In this document: one piece after another, positions 1 to 6,346 of the stretch | How the letters are laid out: every line of letters begins with the position of its first letter | Numbering within the stretch: the first letter of the stretch is position 1 | DNA from: Deltaproteobacteria bacterium | Lineage (GTDB): Bacteria; Desulfobacterota; Desulfobacteria; Desulfobacterales; ETH-SRB1 | NCBI GenBank assembly: GCA_003647525.1 | Contig: QMMZ01000077.1 | Location: 1-7,865 of the forward strand | Length of the DNA: 7,865 bases | Direction: 5' to 3' | The notes under the pieces: generated by a model | What the model was told of the DNA's origin: nothing | Seen by the model: the letters and a program-made list of their open reading frames with translations, nothing else | The model's database searches: none | Made by a program: the position numbers and the translations under genes

Positions 1-1410
1 ACGGGATACTTTTTTATAACGGTCATCAAAAGCTCCGGCAGAACCAACCCAGAAAAGATATTCCGGGTTTTCTCCTTTAACTAGTTTATCTGCCATTAAA
101 GGAACCTCAAGACCTTCAGCCCACAACATTCTGTCTTCAGGTGAGAACTGCCACGGAGCTCCATTATTTTCAATATTTGTAAAAGTTGCATTCAACTCAG
201 CAGGAGCTGCAGATTCTTCCAATACCAAATATCTTCTCAGGTCAACAATAATTGAGGGTTGGTTAATATTGACCGGACATTCCTGTGCACAAGCATTACA
301 GGTGGTGCAAGCCCATAATTCTTCAGGAGTGATATAATCATTGATCAATGATTTTTGATCATCATAGTCCTTGCCCATTTTTAGCAAACCAGGGCCTTTT
401 TCTTTCATCCGTGCCCTTACGTTCATTACAATTTTACGGGGTGACAGTTTTTTGCCGGTAATGTTTGCCGGACAAACTGATGTACATCTGCCACATTCAG
501 TACAGGTTAATGAGTCCAAATAATTCTTCCAGGTAATATCTTCCACATCCTTTACTCCAAACCGTGAAACCTCTTCTTCACCTTCAGGAGCAGGAGCAAA
601 GGCTGCATCCGGATCCATCATTAGTTTAACCTCTTTTGTAATTTCAGGCATATTATCGAGGTAACCCAAGGGCTGAAGCCTGGAAAGAAAAACATTTGGT
701 ACCGACATAAAAACATGGAAATGTTTGGAGTATGGAAGAATATTGGCAAAAATAAATATCAATAAAATATGTGCCCACCAATAAATTTCATGCTGGGTAT
801 GTACTGATTGGTAATCCAATGAATGTAAGGGAATAAAGTTTCTGACTATAAACATGCTTATAGGATAATAGCCTGCAGGACTATCAGAGTTGAGAATATA
901 AGTGAATATATTCATTCCCAGCAAGGATACCATTAAAAGTAAAATTAAAGTAAGGGCAATATTGGCATCCATATGAGATTTATGTTCCATTTCAGGCCCT
1001 GAAAATCGTTGTACATTTATAAACAATCTCCTGAAAATGAATATCAATATTGCGATCACGATTATAAAAGCAAATACATCGCCCGAAGCTGTTATTACAT
1101 TGTAAAACCCACCTAAAAAACCAAATACCCGTTCAGTTCCAAACAAACCATCATAAATCATTTCTATACTTCCAACCAGGATCACCAAAAAGCCCCAAAA
1201 TACAAGTGCATGTAACCAACCAACAAAAGGAAAACGAAGGATTTTAGTTTGTCCTATTGCAACTTCTATCATTACCCAAAACCGTTTACCATAATCTCCG
1301 ATAGGATATGGTTTTGTAAGTTTAAGATAAGACCAGATTCGTTTGAAGGTCCAGGTAAAAACAGCCAGGGAAATAATTAGGCATATACCGAAAACGATTT
1401 GCTTTGTCAT
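1..1410 (-). CDS. Membrane-bound (Fe-S) oxidoreductase, NarI-like plus dicluster ferredoxin, start of CCG domain (3' end cut by window)
   Basis: The reading frame starts at ATG 1408-1410 and stays open for 470 codons to the left edge, so the C-terminus is missing. Residues 1-235 carry about five hydrophobic helices (roughly 6-22, 65-85, 109-128, 149-172, 211-227). Candidate haem-ligand histidines are H67 in WLHALVFW and H214 in WWAHILLIF, with H230 and H232 just after the last helix; this resembles the NarI/HdrE/DsrM type of cytochrome b subunit. Two 4Fe-4S motifs follow, C303-C306-C309-C313-P and C368-C371-C374-C378-P. At 451-470 the sequence LFWVGSAGAFDDRYKK matches the beginning of a CCG (heterodisulfide reductase/GlcF-like) domain. 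By family, it should pass electrons between the quinone pool and a soluble partner at the inner membrane; the partner and substrate cannot be told from this window. Ser457 sits where a Cys is usual. It is transcribed divergently from the two-component system. Fold assignment is strong, precise function is not. Confidence 0.9.
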   Translation of the reverse strand, partial: MTKQIVFGICLIISLAVFTWTFKRIWSYLKLTKPYPIGDYGKRFWVMIEVAIGQTKILRFPFVGWLHALVFWGFLVILVGSIEMIYDGLFGTERVFGFLGGFYNVITASGDVFAFIIVIAILIFIFRRLFINVQRFSGPEMEHKSHMDANIALTLILLLMVSLLGMNIFTYILNSDSPAGYYPISMFIVRNFIPLHSLDYQSVHTQHEIYWWAHILLIFIFANILPYSKHFHVFMSVPNVFLSRLQPLGYLDNMPEITKEVKLMMDPDAAFAPAPEGEEEVSRFGVKDVEDITWKNYLDSLTCTECGRCTSVCPANITGKKLSPRKIVMNVRARMKEKGPGLLKMGKDYDDQKSLINDYITPEELWACTTCNACAQECPVNINQPSIIVDLRRYLVLEESAAPAELNATFTNIENNGAPWQFSPEDRMLWAEGLEVPLMADKLVKGENPEYLFWVGSAGAFDDRYKKVSR

Positions 1411-1446
1411 AAAATGAGCGCTTAGTGAATTACAATTTTAAACATT

Positions 1447-1572
1447 TTAAAATTTAGAATAAAAATAAATTAATTTTTCCAGTATCAATACCAACAAAAA
1501 TAGAATTCTGATCCCAACCATAGACAGGTAATTTCCACATATTGGAATGTAAACTTTATTTGATTCGCTCAT
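1447..1572 (-). CDS. Possible small single-helix membrane protein (41 aa), hypothetical
   Basis: An ATG at 1570-1572 opens a 41-codon frame ending in TAA at 1447-1449, in the same direction as the (Fe-S) oxidoreductase and 36 bp upstream of its start. The predicted product begins MSESNKVYIPICGNYLSMVG and continues with a hydrophobic run (about residues 19-39) that could be one membrane helix, then ends in KF. The polar N-terminus followed by a single helix is typical of small membrane proteins, but A/T-rich DNA produces hydrophobic frames by chance. No homologue is recognised and no ribosome binding site is visible, though these are often absent in Bacteroidota. It may be non-coding leader of the downstream gene. 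Confidence 0.25.
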   Translation of the reverse strand: MSESNKVYIPICGNYLSMVGIRILFLLVLILEKLIYFYSKF

Positions 1573-1614
1573 TTTTCAAATAAAAACAACAGTCTTTTAA
1601 TAGAGATGATGGGA

Positions 1615-1641
1615 GTGGGACTTTAGCCTGAAGGCTCCTAC
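1615..1641. repeat. REP-like imperfect hairpin
   Basis: GTGGG (1615-1619) can pair with CCTAC (1637-1641) with one G-T wobble. Inside, AGCC (1625-1628) pairs with GGCT (1633-1636) around a TGAA loop. The bases ACTTT bulge out on one side. A bulged, GC-richer stem in AT-rich intergenic DNA is the usual look of REP or other dispersed palindromic elements. It lacks a following T-run, and no gene ends here, so it is not a terminator. Whether it is repeated elsewhere in the genome cannot be seen from one copy. Confidence 0.4.
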
Positions 1642-1645
1642 AAGA

Positions 1646-1673
1646 AAAGGTGCAGCAGGATTGCCACACCTTT
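1646..1673. repeat. Second hairpin with internal loop
   Basis: AAAGGTG (1646-1652) pairs perfectly with CACCTTT (1667-1673). Inside a CA/CA mismatch, GCA (1655-1657) pairs with TGC (1662-1664) around a GGAT loop, giving 7 + 3 base pairs. It lies 4 bp after the preceding hairpin. On the minus strand it is followed by only a short T-rich run, and no gene upstream on either strand needs terminating here. It could be a structured RNA leader piece, a protein site, or half of a two-hairpin mobile element together with its neighbour. Confidence 0.4.
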
Positions 1674-1677
1674 CAAA

Positions 1678-1696
1678 CCAAAAACCAAAAACCAAA
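1678..1696. repeat. Short tandem repeat, CCAAAAA x 2.7
   Basis: Two full copies of CCAAAAA (1678-1684, 1685-1691) and a partial third (1692-1696) stand directly after the second hairpin. Seven-base homopurine-rich microrepeats can change length by slippage. It is about 200 bp upstream of the sensor kinase start and lies in no reading frame that I believe in, so phase-variable expression is only a remote possibility. Confidence 0.5.
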
Positions 1697-1768
1697 TATT
1701 AGAGTGTGTCCTTAACACAAATGTGAACTGAATTATTAGGGCAACTAGTTCAAAGTATCAAGAACAAA

Positions 1769-1786
1769 AAATCTGTAAACAGATTT
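1769..1786. promoter_or_regulatory. 18-bp palindrome, candidate operator upstream of the sensor kinase
   Basis: AAATCTGT (1769-1776) and ACAGATTT (1779-1786) form perfect 8-bp arms with a 2-bp AA spacer, 107 bp before the kinase ATG. The spacing suits a homodimeric transcription factor. As RNA the 2-base spacer is too tight for a full stem; two more pairs would have to open. OmpR-type regulators usually bind direct repeats, so autoregulation by the adjacent response regulator is not the obvious reading. The function is inferred from symmetry alone. Confidence 0.35.
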
Positions 1787-1892
1787 ATAAAGTGTATTTT
1801 TCAGAAACCATGCCAAAATCCCAGCCAGCCTGTAAAAGTTAAGAAACGTTAAAAACAAAATAAAGTCATTTGCCAAACGTATTTTTGTGATA

Positions 1893-3323
1893 ATGAACCA
1901 GAAGGGATTTATATTCATCATCGTTTCAATAACCATTGCATTAATTGGTCTAATGGTTATACAATCCTATTGGATAAAAAATGCCATTACTGTTAAGGAG
2001 GCTAATTTTGTGAGAAGTGTGAATGAAGCTATTTCCAATGTTGTTTATAAACTTGAAAAAATTGAAGCTGCAAACCGTTTGCAAAATCAAATGGATTTTA
2101 TGCACCAACGGCAAAAGTGGCTACAATCAGTCGATTCAATGAATCAATCTATGATGGAAGGGGGCACAAATGCTGATGATCCTTGGGCTTATGACCGTTT
2201 TATGCAAAAATCTATGCTTGCCCGGGATGTTATAGAAAGTATGTTCTATGATTACAGCAACACTCCCGTTGAAAACCGGGTTCAGGCTGCCGTTTTGGAC
2301 TCACTTATAACCAGTGAACTAATCTATAAAGGCATCAATACCATATTTGAATTTGGGATATTTAGTCCGGTACGCAACTTTATGCCCATTCAAAAAACCG
2401 GAAAATACCCTAAAGAACTTTTAAATAAAGGCTTTTCTTTCGCTTTGTTTCCAAGTGATATGTTTAGCAGTCCTGATTATTTAATGGTTTATTTCCCGAA
2501 AGAAAAACGTTTTCTAATTACCCAGCTCTGGGGAACGCTATCTATTTCAATTGTGTTTATTATCATTATTATCTTATCATTTGCATACACTGTTATTACC
2601 ATATTAAAACAAAAAAAGATATCGGAATTGAAGAATGATTTTATCAATAATATGACCCATGAATTTAAAACACCGATCTCTACCATTTCATTAGCATGTG
2701 AAGCATTAGGCGACAAGGATATTATAAAGTCCGAAAGTTTATACGAAAGCTACATCAATGTTATCAACGAGGAAAACAGAAGACTGGGCGGAATGGCTGA
2801 ACGTATTTTACAATCTGCAACGCTGGAAAAAGGTCAAATTATTCTGAAGCATGAAGAGGTCAATGCCCATGATATCATTACCGAATCAATAAAAAACATT
2901 CAGTTGCAAGTAGAAAAAAAAGGCGGACATATCAGTATGGATTTTAAAGCAACTTCATTCATCTTAAATGTAGATAAAGTCCATTTTACCAATGTCATTT
3001 TTAACTTGCTTGACAATGCCAACAAGTATACACCTGTATCTCCCCAAATCAAAATCACAACAGAAAACTCATATAGTGGAATCCTGATTTCTGTAACGGA
3101 TAATGGGGCAGGTATCAGCAAAGCAAATCAAAAAAAAATATTCGAAAAACTTTACCGTGTACCCACAGGAAATATTCATAATGTAAAAGGATTTGGTCTG
3201 GGACTAAGTTATGTGAAGGCCATAATTGAGCGACATGGTGGCAAAATTACACTGGAAAGTGAGATCAATAAAGGTACTAAATTTATTATATATTTACCAT
3301 TGAATAACAAATCTGACAAATAA
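1893..3323 (+). CDS. rprX: Sensor histidine kinase, RprX-like
   Basis: A 476-residue inner-membrane histidine kinase. I start it at ATG 1893-1895; an in-frame GTG at 1887 would add only two residues. A first membrane helix (about 6-26) is followed by an extracytoplasmic region of about 185 residues with no recognised sensor fold and many methionines (67, 70, 83, 87, 88, 104, 108, 117). A second helix lies at about 213-237. The cytoplasmic part has the H-box NDFINNMTHEFKTP with phospho-acceptor His256, the N-box NLLDNANKY (371-379), the G1 box DNGAG (403-407) and the G2 box GFGLGL (433-438), all intact. There is no clear HAMP domain between helix 2 and the H-box, common in Bacteroidota kinases of this class. 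The response regulator starts 2 bp after its TAA, so the two are one operon. The rprX name rests on the RprY-like partner and overall layout; the signal sensed is unknown. Confidence 0.93.
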   Translation: MNQKGFIFIIVSITIALIGLMVIQSYWIKNAITVKEANFVRSVNEAISNVVYKLEKIEAANRLQNQMDFMHQRQKWLQSVDSMNQSMMEGGTNADDPWAYDRFMQKSMLARDVIESMFYDYSNTPVENRVQAAVLDSLITSELIYKGINTIFEFGIFSPVRNFMPIQKTGKYPKELLNKGFSFALFPSDMFSSPDYLMVYFPKEKRFLITQLWGTLSISIVFIIIIILSFAYTVITILKQKKISELKNDFINNMTHEFKTPISTISLACEALGDKDIIKSESLYESYINVINEENRRLGGMAERILQSATLEKGQIILKHEEVNAHDIITESIKNIQLQVEKKGGHISMDFKATSFILNVDKVHFTNVIFNLLDNANKYTPVSPQIKITTENSYSGILISVTDNGAGISKANQKKIFEKLYRVPTGNIHNVKGFGLGLSYVKAIIERHGGKITLESEINKGTKFIIYLPLNNKSDK

Positions 3324-3325
3324 GT

Positions 3326-4027
3326 ATGGAAGAAAATCAAATAAATGTGCTATTGGCCGAAGACGATAAAAACCTTGGATCGGTGCTTACTTCTTATTTA
3401 AGTGCAAAAGGCTTTCCAACCACTTTATGTATCAATGGGCAGGAGGCCTTTGATATGTTCAAAAAAGATAAATTTGATTTTTGCATCGTTGATGTGATGA
3501 TGCCGATTAAAGATGGTTTTACCCTGGCAAAGGAAATAAGACAAATAGATCAAAAAATTCCCATACTGTTTCTTACCGCTAAATCGATGCAGGAGGACAA
3601 GCTTAAAGGTTTTGAGATTGGTGCTGATGATTACCTGACCAAACCTTTCAGTATGGAGGAATTGTTGATGAGAATGCAGGCGATTATCAGGCGAACAACC
3701 GAAAGCAAAGTGATGGAAACAAACCGGACATTTTATGAAATTGGTAAGTTCACATTTGATTATAACCGGCAATTGTTAAAAATGTCAGGTGATGAACAAA
3801 AGCTTACCTCCAAAGAATCAGAATTACTCAAAATGTTATGCGACAATATCAATGACGTTCTCGACAGAAGTGTTGCCCTTAAAAAAATATGGCACGACGA
3901 CAGTTACTTTAATGCACGCAGCATGGATGTTTATGTCACCAAGTTGAGAAAGTACTTAAAGGGTGATTCCAATATAGAACTAATAAATGTACATGGGGTA
4001 GGATTTAAACTTGTCATCAATAAGTAG
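3326..4027 (+). CDS. rprY: OmpR/PhoB-family response regulator, RprY-like
   Basis: A complete 233-residue DNA-binding regulator that should be phosphorylated by the kinase encoded 2 bp upstream. The receiver domain (about 6-122) has the acidic pair D13/D14, phospho-acceptor D56 in VDVMMPIKDG, T84 in FLTAK, Y103 and K106 in ADDYLTKPF. The C-terminal winged-helix domain (about 135-232) includes LTSKESELLKML and ends with the recognition-helix and wing region SMDVYVTKLRKYL ... NVHGVGFKLV. The phrases ENLG-like DDKNLG, LSAKGF, DGFTLAKEIR and GFEIGADDYLTKPFSMEEL closely recall RprY of Bacteroides and Porphyromonas, which in that literature is linked to stress and envelope or respiratory gene control. 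The assignment is from memory of the family, not from an alignment. Its TAG is only 5 bp from the stop codon of the convergent CotH gene, with no hairpin plus T-run between them. Confidence 0.93.
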   Translation: MEENQINVLLAEDDKNLGSVLTSYLSAKGFPTTLCINGQEAFDMFKKDKFDFCIVDVMMPIKDGFTLAKEIRQIDQKIPILFLTAKSMQEDKLKGFEIGADDYLTKPFSMEELLMRMQAIIRRTTESKVMETNRTFYEIGKFTFDYNRQLLKMSGDEQKLTSKESELLKMLCDNINDVLDRSVALKKIWHDDSYFNARSMDVYVTKLRKYLKGDSNIELINVHGVGFKLVINK

Positions 4028-4032
4028 TTAAT

Positions 4033-6345
4033 TTAATTTTTGACAACTTTCCTGATAAACCTGTCTTCTTTGGTATAGAGTATTAATGTATAAACCCCAC
4101 CTTGCAATCCGGACACATCAATCTGTTCGAACAAACTGTAAAAATTCTTTTTTCCGTCAACATATACCCCGGACATATCATACATCTCCCAGGCAATAAT
4201 TTCTTTTGTTGAGAAAAAGCACAAGGTGTTTTTAACCGGATTGGGATATATATTCAGATCCTGGTTGTTGGGGTTTCGGGGAACTCCGCTATCACAAGGA
4301 ACTTCAAGGTTTTCCACATTGAAATATTCTTCGAGATGATATTTAAGGATACAAGGCCGCAATTCAAGAAAATTCCTGATGCTTTGAATTCTTTCCCTCC
4401 AATCATTAATATCATTTAATATTCCCCATCTATCAATAGTATTTTCAATTTCATTTTCAAATATTGCTTCCCATTTGTCAACAATAGGGATTGTTTTTTC
4501 AGGGCTAAAATCATTGTTTAGCAGGTAAACAAATCTCGACAAAAACTGCTCTGAGAACTCTTCGTTTTGAAGCAAAGAATTAAAAAGTTTTGTTGACCAT
4601 AGAGGGCTTATTATATCCGATGAATCTCCAGTTGCGCGAAGCAGATTATTATGTTCAACATTGAACATTGTTCCGTCAAGGTCATATAAAAACCATCGCC
4701 ACTTATTGTTTTCTCCTTTCTCTCTCCACTTTGTATAGTTGTTTCCCGGCCAGTCCCTATTATCCGAAAATATTTCCACGGTATTATAATCGATGTAAGC
4801 TGGAATATCAATCATTGTTTTAATGATTTCATAATTTTCGGGGAAGGACAAATCATTATTGCTAACAAAGTTCATAAGCTTAGAGTGTTCAACAAGATCA
4901 CCATTTTCAACCACTCCCCACAAATCTATTATATCTACACTATCGGTACTAATATCAAAATGTTGCTTCAAATAATTCTCATCCATTTTTTCCCTCAGGT
5001 TTTGCACTCCCCAATACTCTCCATTTATAAAAGTAATTACTGGTTGCCATTGCTGGTAAAACACATCAAGGTCTTTGGCGATATCCTGTGCTATCTCATC
5101 CCTGACAATACTCCTGTTATGAGCAGAATATATCGATCTGGAAATAATTCTTTTATAATTTTCGAAAGGCCGATCTTCAAAAAAGGGATAATCTATTTTA
5201 TCATTACCATCATATCTATTTCTGGGTATGAATTGCAAGGGTTTTTGTGGTGCAGCCCTGGTAATATTTCCATGGAGCCGTAAACCTAAGTCTTGTTCAT
5301 ACAATAATTCTCCAGTTTCAGAAAAATACTCAAGTGTTGCCTTGCGTTCCCAGGCTTCTCCCCGTTCAGAATAATTACCTGATTTTGTTACCCCTTCAAT
5401 ATATCGCTTTCCTGGCACATAAATCCCAGTATCATAGCTAAAAAGGGAAATACTATCTATGATGACAGATAATACTGGTAATGAAAACCTATTTTCCATA
5501 TTTGAGCCAATAAAATAAGTATTGGTAGAAACATTGCACAAAGCTTGATCGTTATCAAAAACCCTTGTTCTGATAACAGCATATTTTTCAACATCACCGC
5601 TGGGTGAAACCCAGGGATAATAAGATGTATTATTTTCTGGTGCTGTTGGAATGTACGAATAATGTGGCTCTATATTCTGAATTTCAACAATTGAAATGGG
5701 CTCTTCATAAACAAATGTACCGGAAGAATCAGGATGAGGTTCATTGCCATTTATGGTATAATAAATTTGCCCAATAGGATTTTCCATATTAATAGACAAG
5801 TCAATATTTGTTTCATAAAAACCGGCATCATGCGAAAATGAAACATTATTTAATGCTCTGCCATAACTATTTGAAAATCCCGGGCTTGAAACAAAAAAAT
5901 ATGATTTTTCAACACTTCCATCAGTTTTGCAACCATAGGAAATATTATTTCCCAGAATAACCGGATCATAATGGTCGATTATATTTTCGTTATCATCGGA
6001 CAATATTATTGATTCTCCAGAGGATTTCAATTTGAAATCGGCATGCATAAAGTCAGATAACGTATCTTTTCCGCTGCAAAAAACCAACAGGAAATCGTGG
6101 GGGAAAATTGTTGTGTCAGGAAATTGCCACTTATCAATGGATTCTTCATTATCTGATAAGTACCAATTAAATATACTAATGGATTCCGACGAATTATTAT
6201 AAAGTTCAATCCAATCTGAATGGTCTCCAAAATCATCCTCAATTGTTGAACCATTGGACGACATCATTTCGTTGATCACAATATCTTGGGTAAAACCCAT
6301 ATTAAGAACAAGCATAAATAATATCAGAATCAAACCTTTAAACAT
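4033..6345 (-). CDS. Secreted lamin-tail/CotH-kinase protein with T9SS type A sorting domain
   Basis: A 770-residue protein, read from ATG 6343-6345; a TTG at 6355-6357 would add four residues but would overlap the upstream gene and spoil the signal peptide start. Residues 1-20, MFKGLILILFMLVLNMGFTQ, are a signal peptide. A lamin-tail domain (about 21-130) shows VINEMMSSN, DWIELYN and WYLSDN. A chitobiase/HEX-C-like beta domain (about 168-280) has IYYTINGNEPHPDS. The CotH kinase-like domain (about 285-665) shows GLRLHGN, the Lys-containing QKPLQF, FINGEYWGVQNLREKMDE, NRDWPGNN (529-536) and WRWFLYDLDGTMF with D555 and D557 as candidate metal or catalytic aspartates. The final 75 residues are a Por sorting domain (NIYPNPVKN ... 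GVYTLILYTKEDRFIRKVVKN), for export across the outer membrane. Bacillus CotH phosphorylates spore coat proteins; the role of secreted CotH proteins in Bacteroidota is not known. It starts 1 bp after the upstream T9SS gene. Confidence 0.93.
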   Translation of the reverse strand: MFKGLILILFMLVLNMGFTQDIVINEMMSSNGSTIEDDFGDHSDWIELYNNSSESISIFNWYLSDNEESIDKWQFPDTTIFPHDFLLVFCSGKDTLSDFMHADFKLKSSGESIILSDDNENIIDHYDPVILGNNISYGCKTDGSVEKSYFFVSSPGFSNSYGRALNNVSFSHDAGFYETNIDLSINMENPIGQIYYTINGNEPHPDSSGTFVYEEPISIVEIQNIEPHYSYIPTAPENNTSYYPWVSPSGDVEKYAVIRTRVFDNDQALCNVSTNTYFIGSNMENRFSLPVLSVIIDSISLFSYDTGIYVPGKRYIEGVTKSGNYSERGEAWERKATLEYFSETGELLYEQDLGLRLHGNITRAAPQKPLQFIPRNRYDGNDKIDYPFFEDRPFENYKRIISRSIYSAHNRSIVRDEIAQDIAKDLDVFYQQWQPVITFINGEYWGVQNLREKMDENYLKQHFDISTDSVDIIDLWGVVENGDLVEHSKLMNFVSNNDLSFPENYEIIKTMIDIPAYIDYNTVEIFSDNRDWPGNNYTKWREKGENNKWRWFLYDLDGTMFNVEHNNLLRATGDSSDIISPLWSTKLFNSLLQNEEFSEQFLSRFVYLLNNDFSPEKTIPIVDKWEAIFENEIENTIDRWGILNDINDWRERIQSIRNFLELRPCILKYHLEEYFNVENLEVPCDSGVPRNPNNQDLNIYPNPVKNTLCFFSTKEIIAWEMYDMSGVYVDGKKNFYSLFEQIDVSGLQGGVYTLILYTKEDRFIRKVVKN

Positions 6346-6346
6346 T

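Larger units (their letters stand above)
1411..1892. other. Divergent intergenic region between the (Fe-S) gene and the sensor kinase
   Basis: This 482-bp stretch separates two genes that point away from each other, so it must hold both promoters. I looked for the Bacteroidota sigma-A pattern (TTG, 19-21 bp, TAnnTTTG) and found no convincing full match on either strand. It does contain a possible small ORF (1447-1572), two adjacent hairpins (1615-1641 and 1646-1673), a CCAAAAA tandem repeat (1678-1696), overlapping small stems at 1705-1725, and an 18-bp palindrome (1769-1786). The stems at 1705-1725 are mutually exclusive: TGTGT 1705-1709 can pair with ACACA 1715-1719, or CACA 1716-1719 with TGTG 1722-1725. 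Confidence 0.7.

Noticed and set aside
1678..1696. CCAAAAA repeats as a CRISPR or origin iteron
   Set aside because: The copies are 7 bp with no spacers and fewer than three full units, and no associated genes are present.
1705..1725. GTGTGTCC...ACACA as the end of an insertion sequence
   Set aside because: No transposase fragment, no matching inverted terminal repeat and no target-site duplication could be found nearby.
1880..1887. TATTTTTG, a perfect match to the Bacteroidota -7 pattern TAnnTTTG
   Set aside because: It sits 5 bp before the kinase ATG, so transcription would start inside the gene, and there is no TTG at the -33 spacing.
1745..1936. 63-codon minus-strand ORF overlapping the sensor kinase start
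   Set aside because: It runs over the palindrome and the beginning of a clear kinase gene on the other strand. The translation is low-complexity hydrophobic and shows no motif.
3425..3772. 115-codon minus-strand ORF inside the response regulator
   Set aside because: It is antisense to the intact receiver domain, whose catalytic residues all match.
4885..5283. 132-codon plus-strand ORF opposite the CotH gene
   Set aside because: It lies wholly antisense to a well-supported domain of the CotH protein and has no recognisable motif, so it is a shadow frame.
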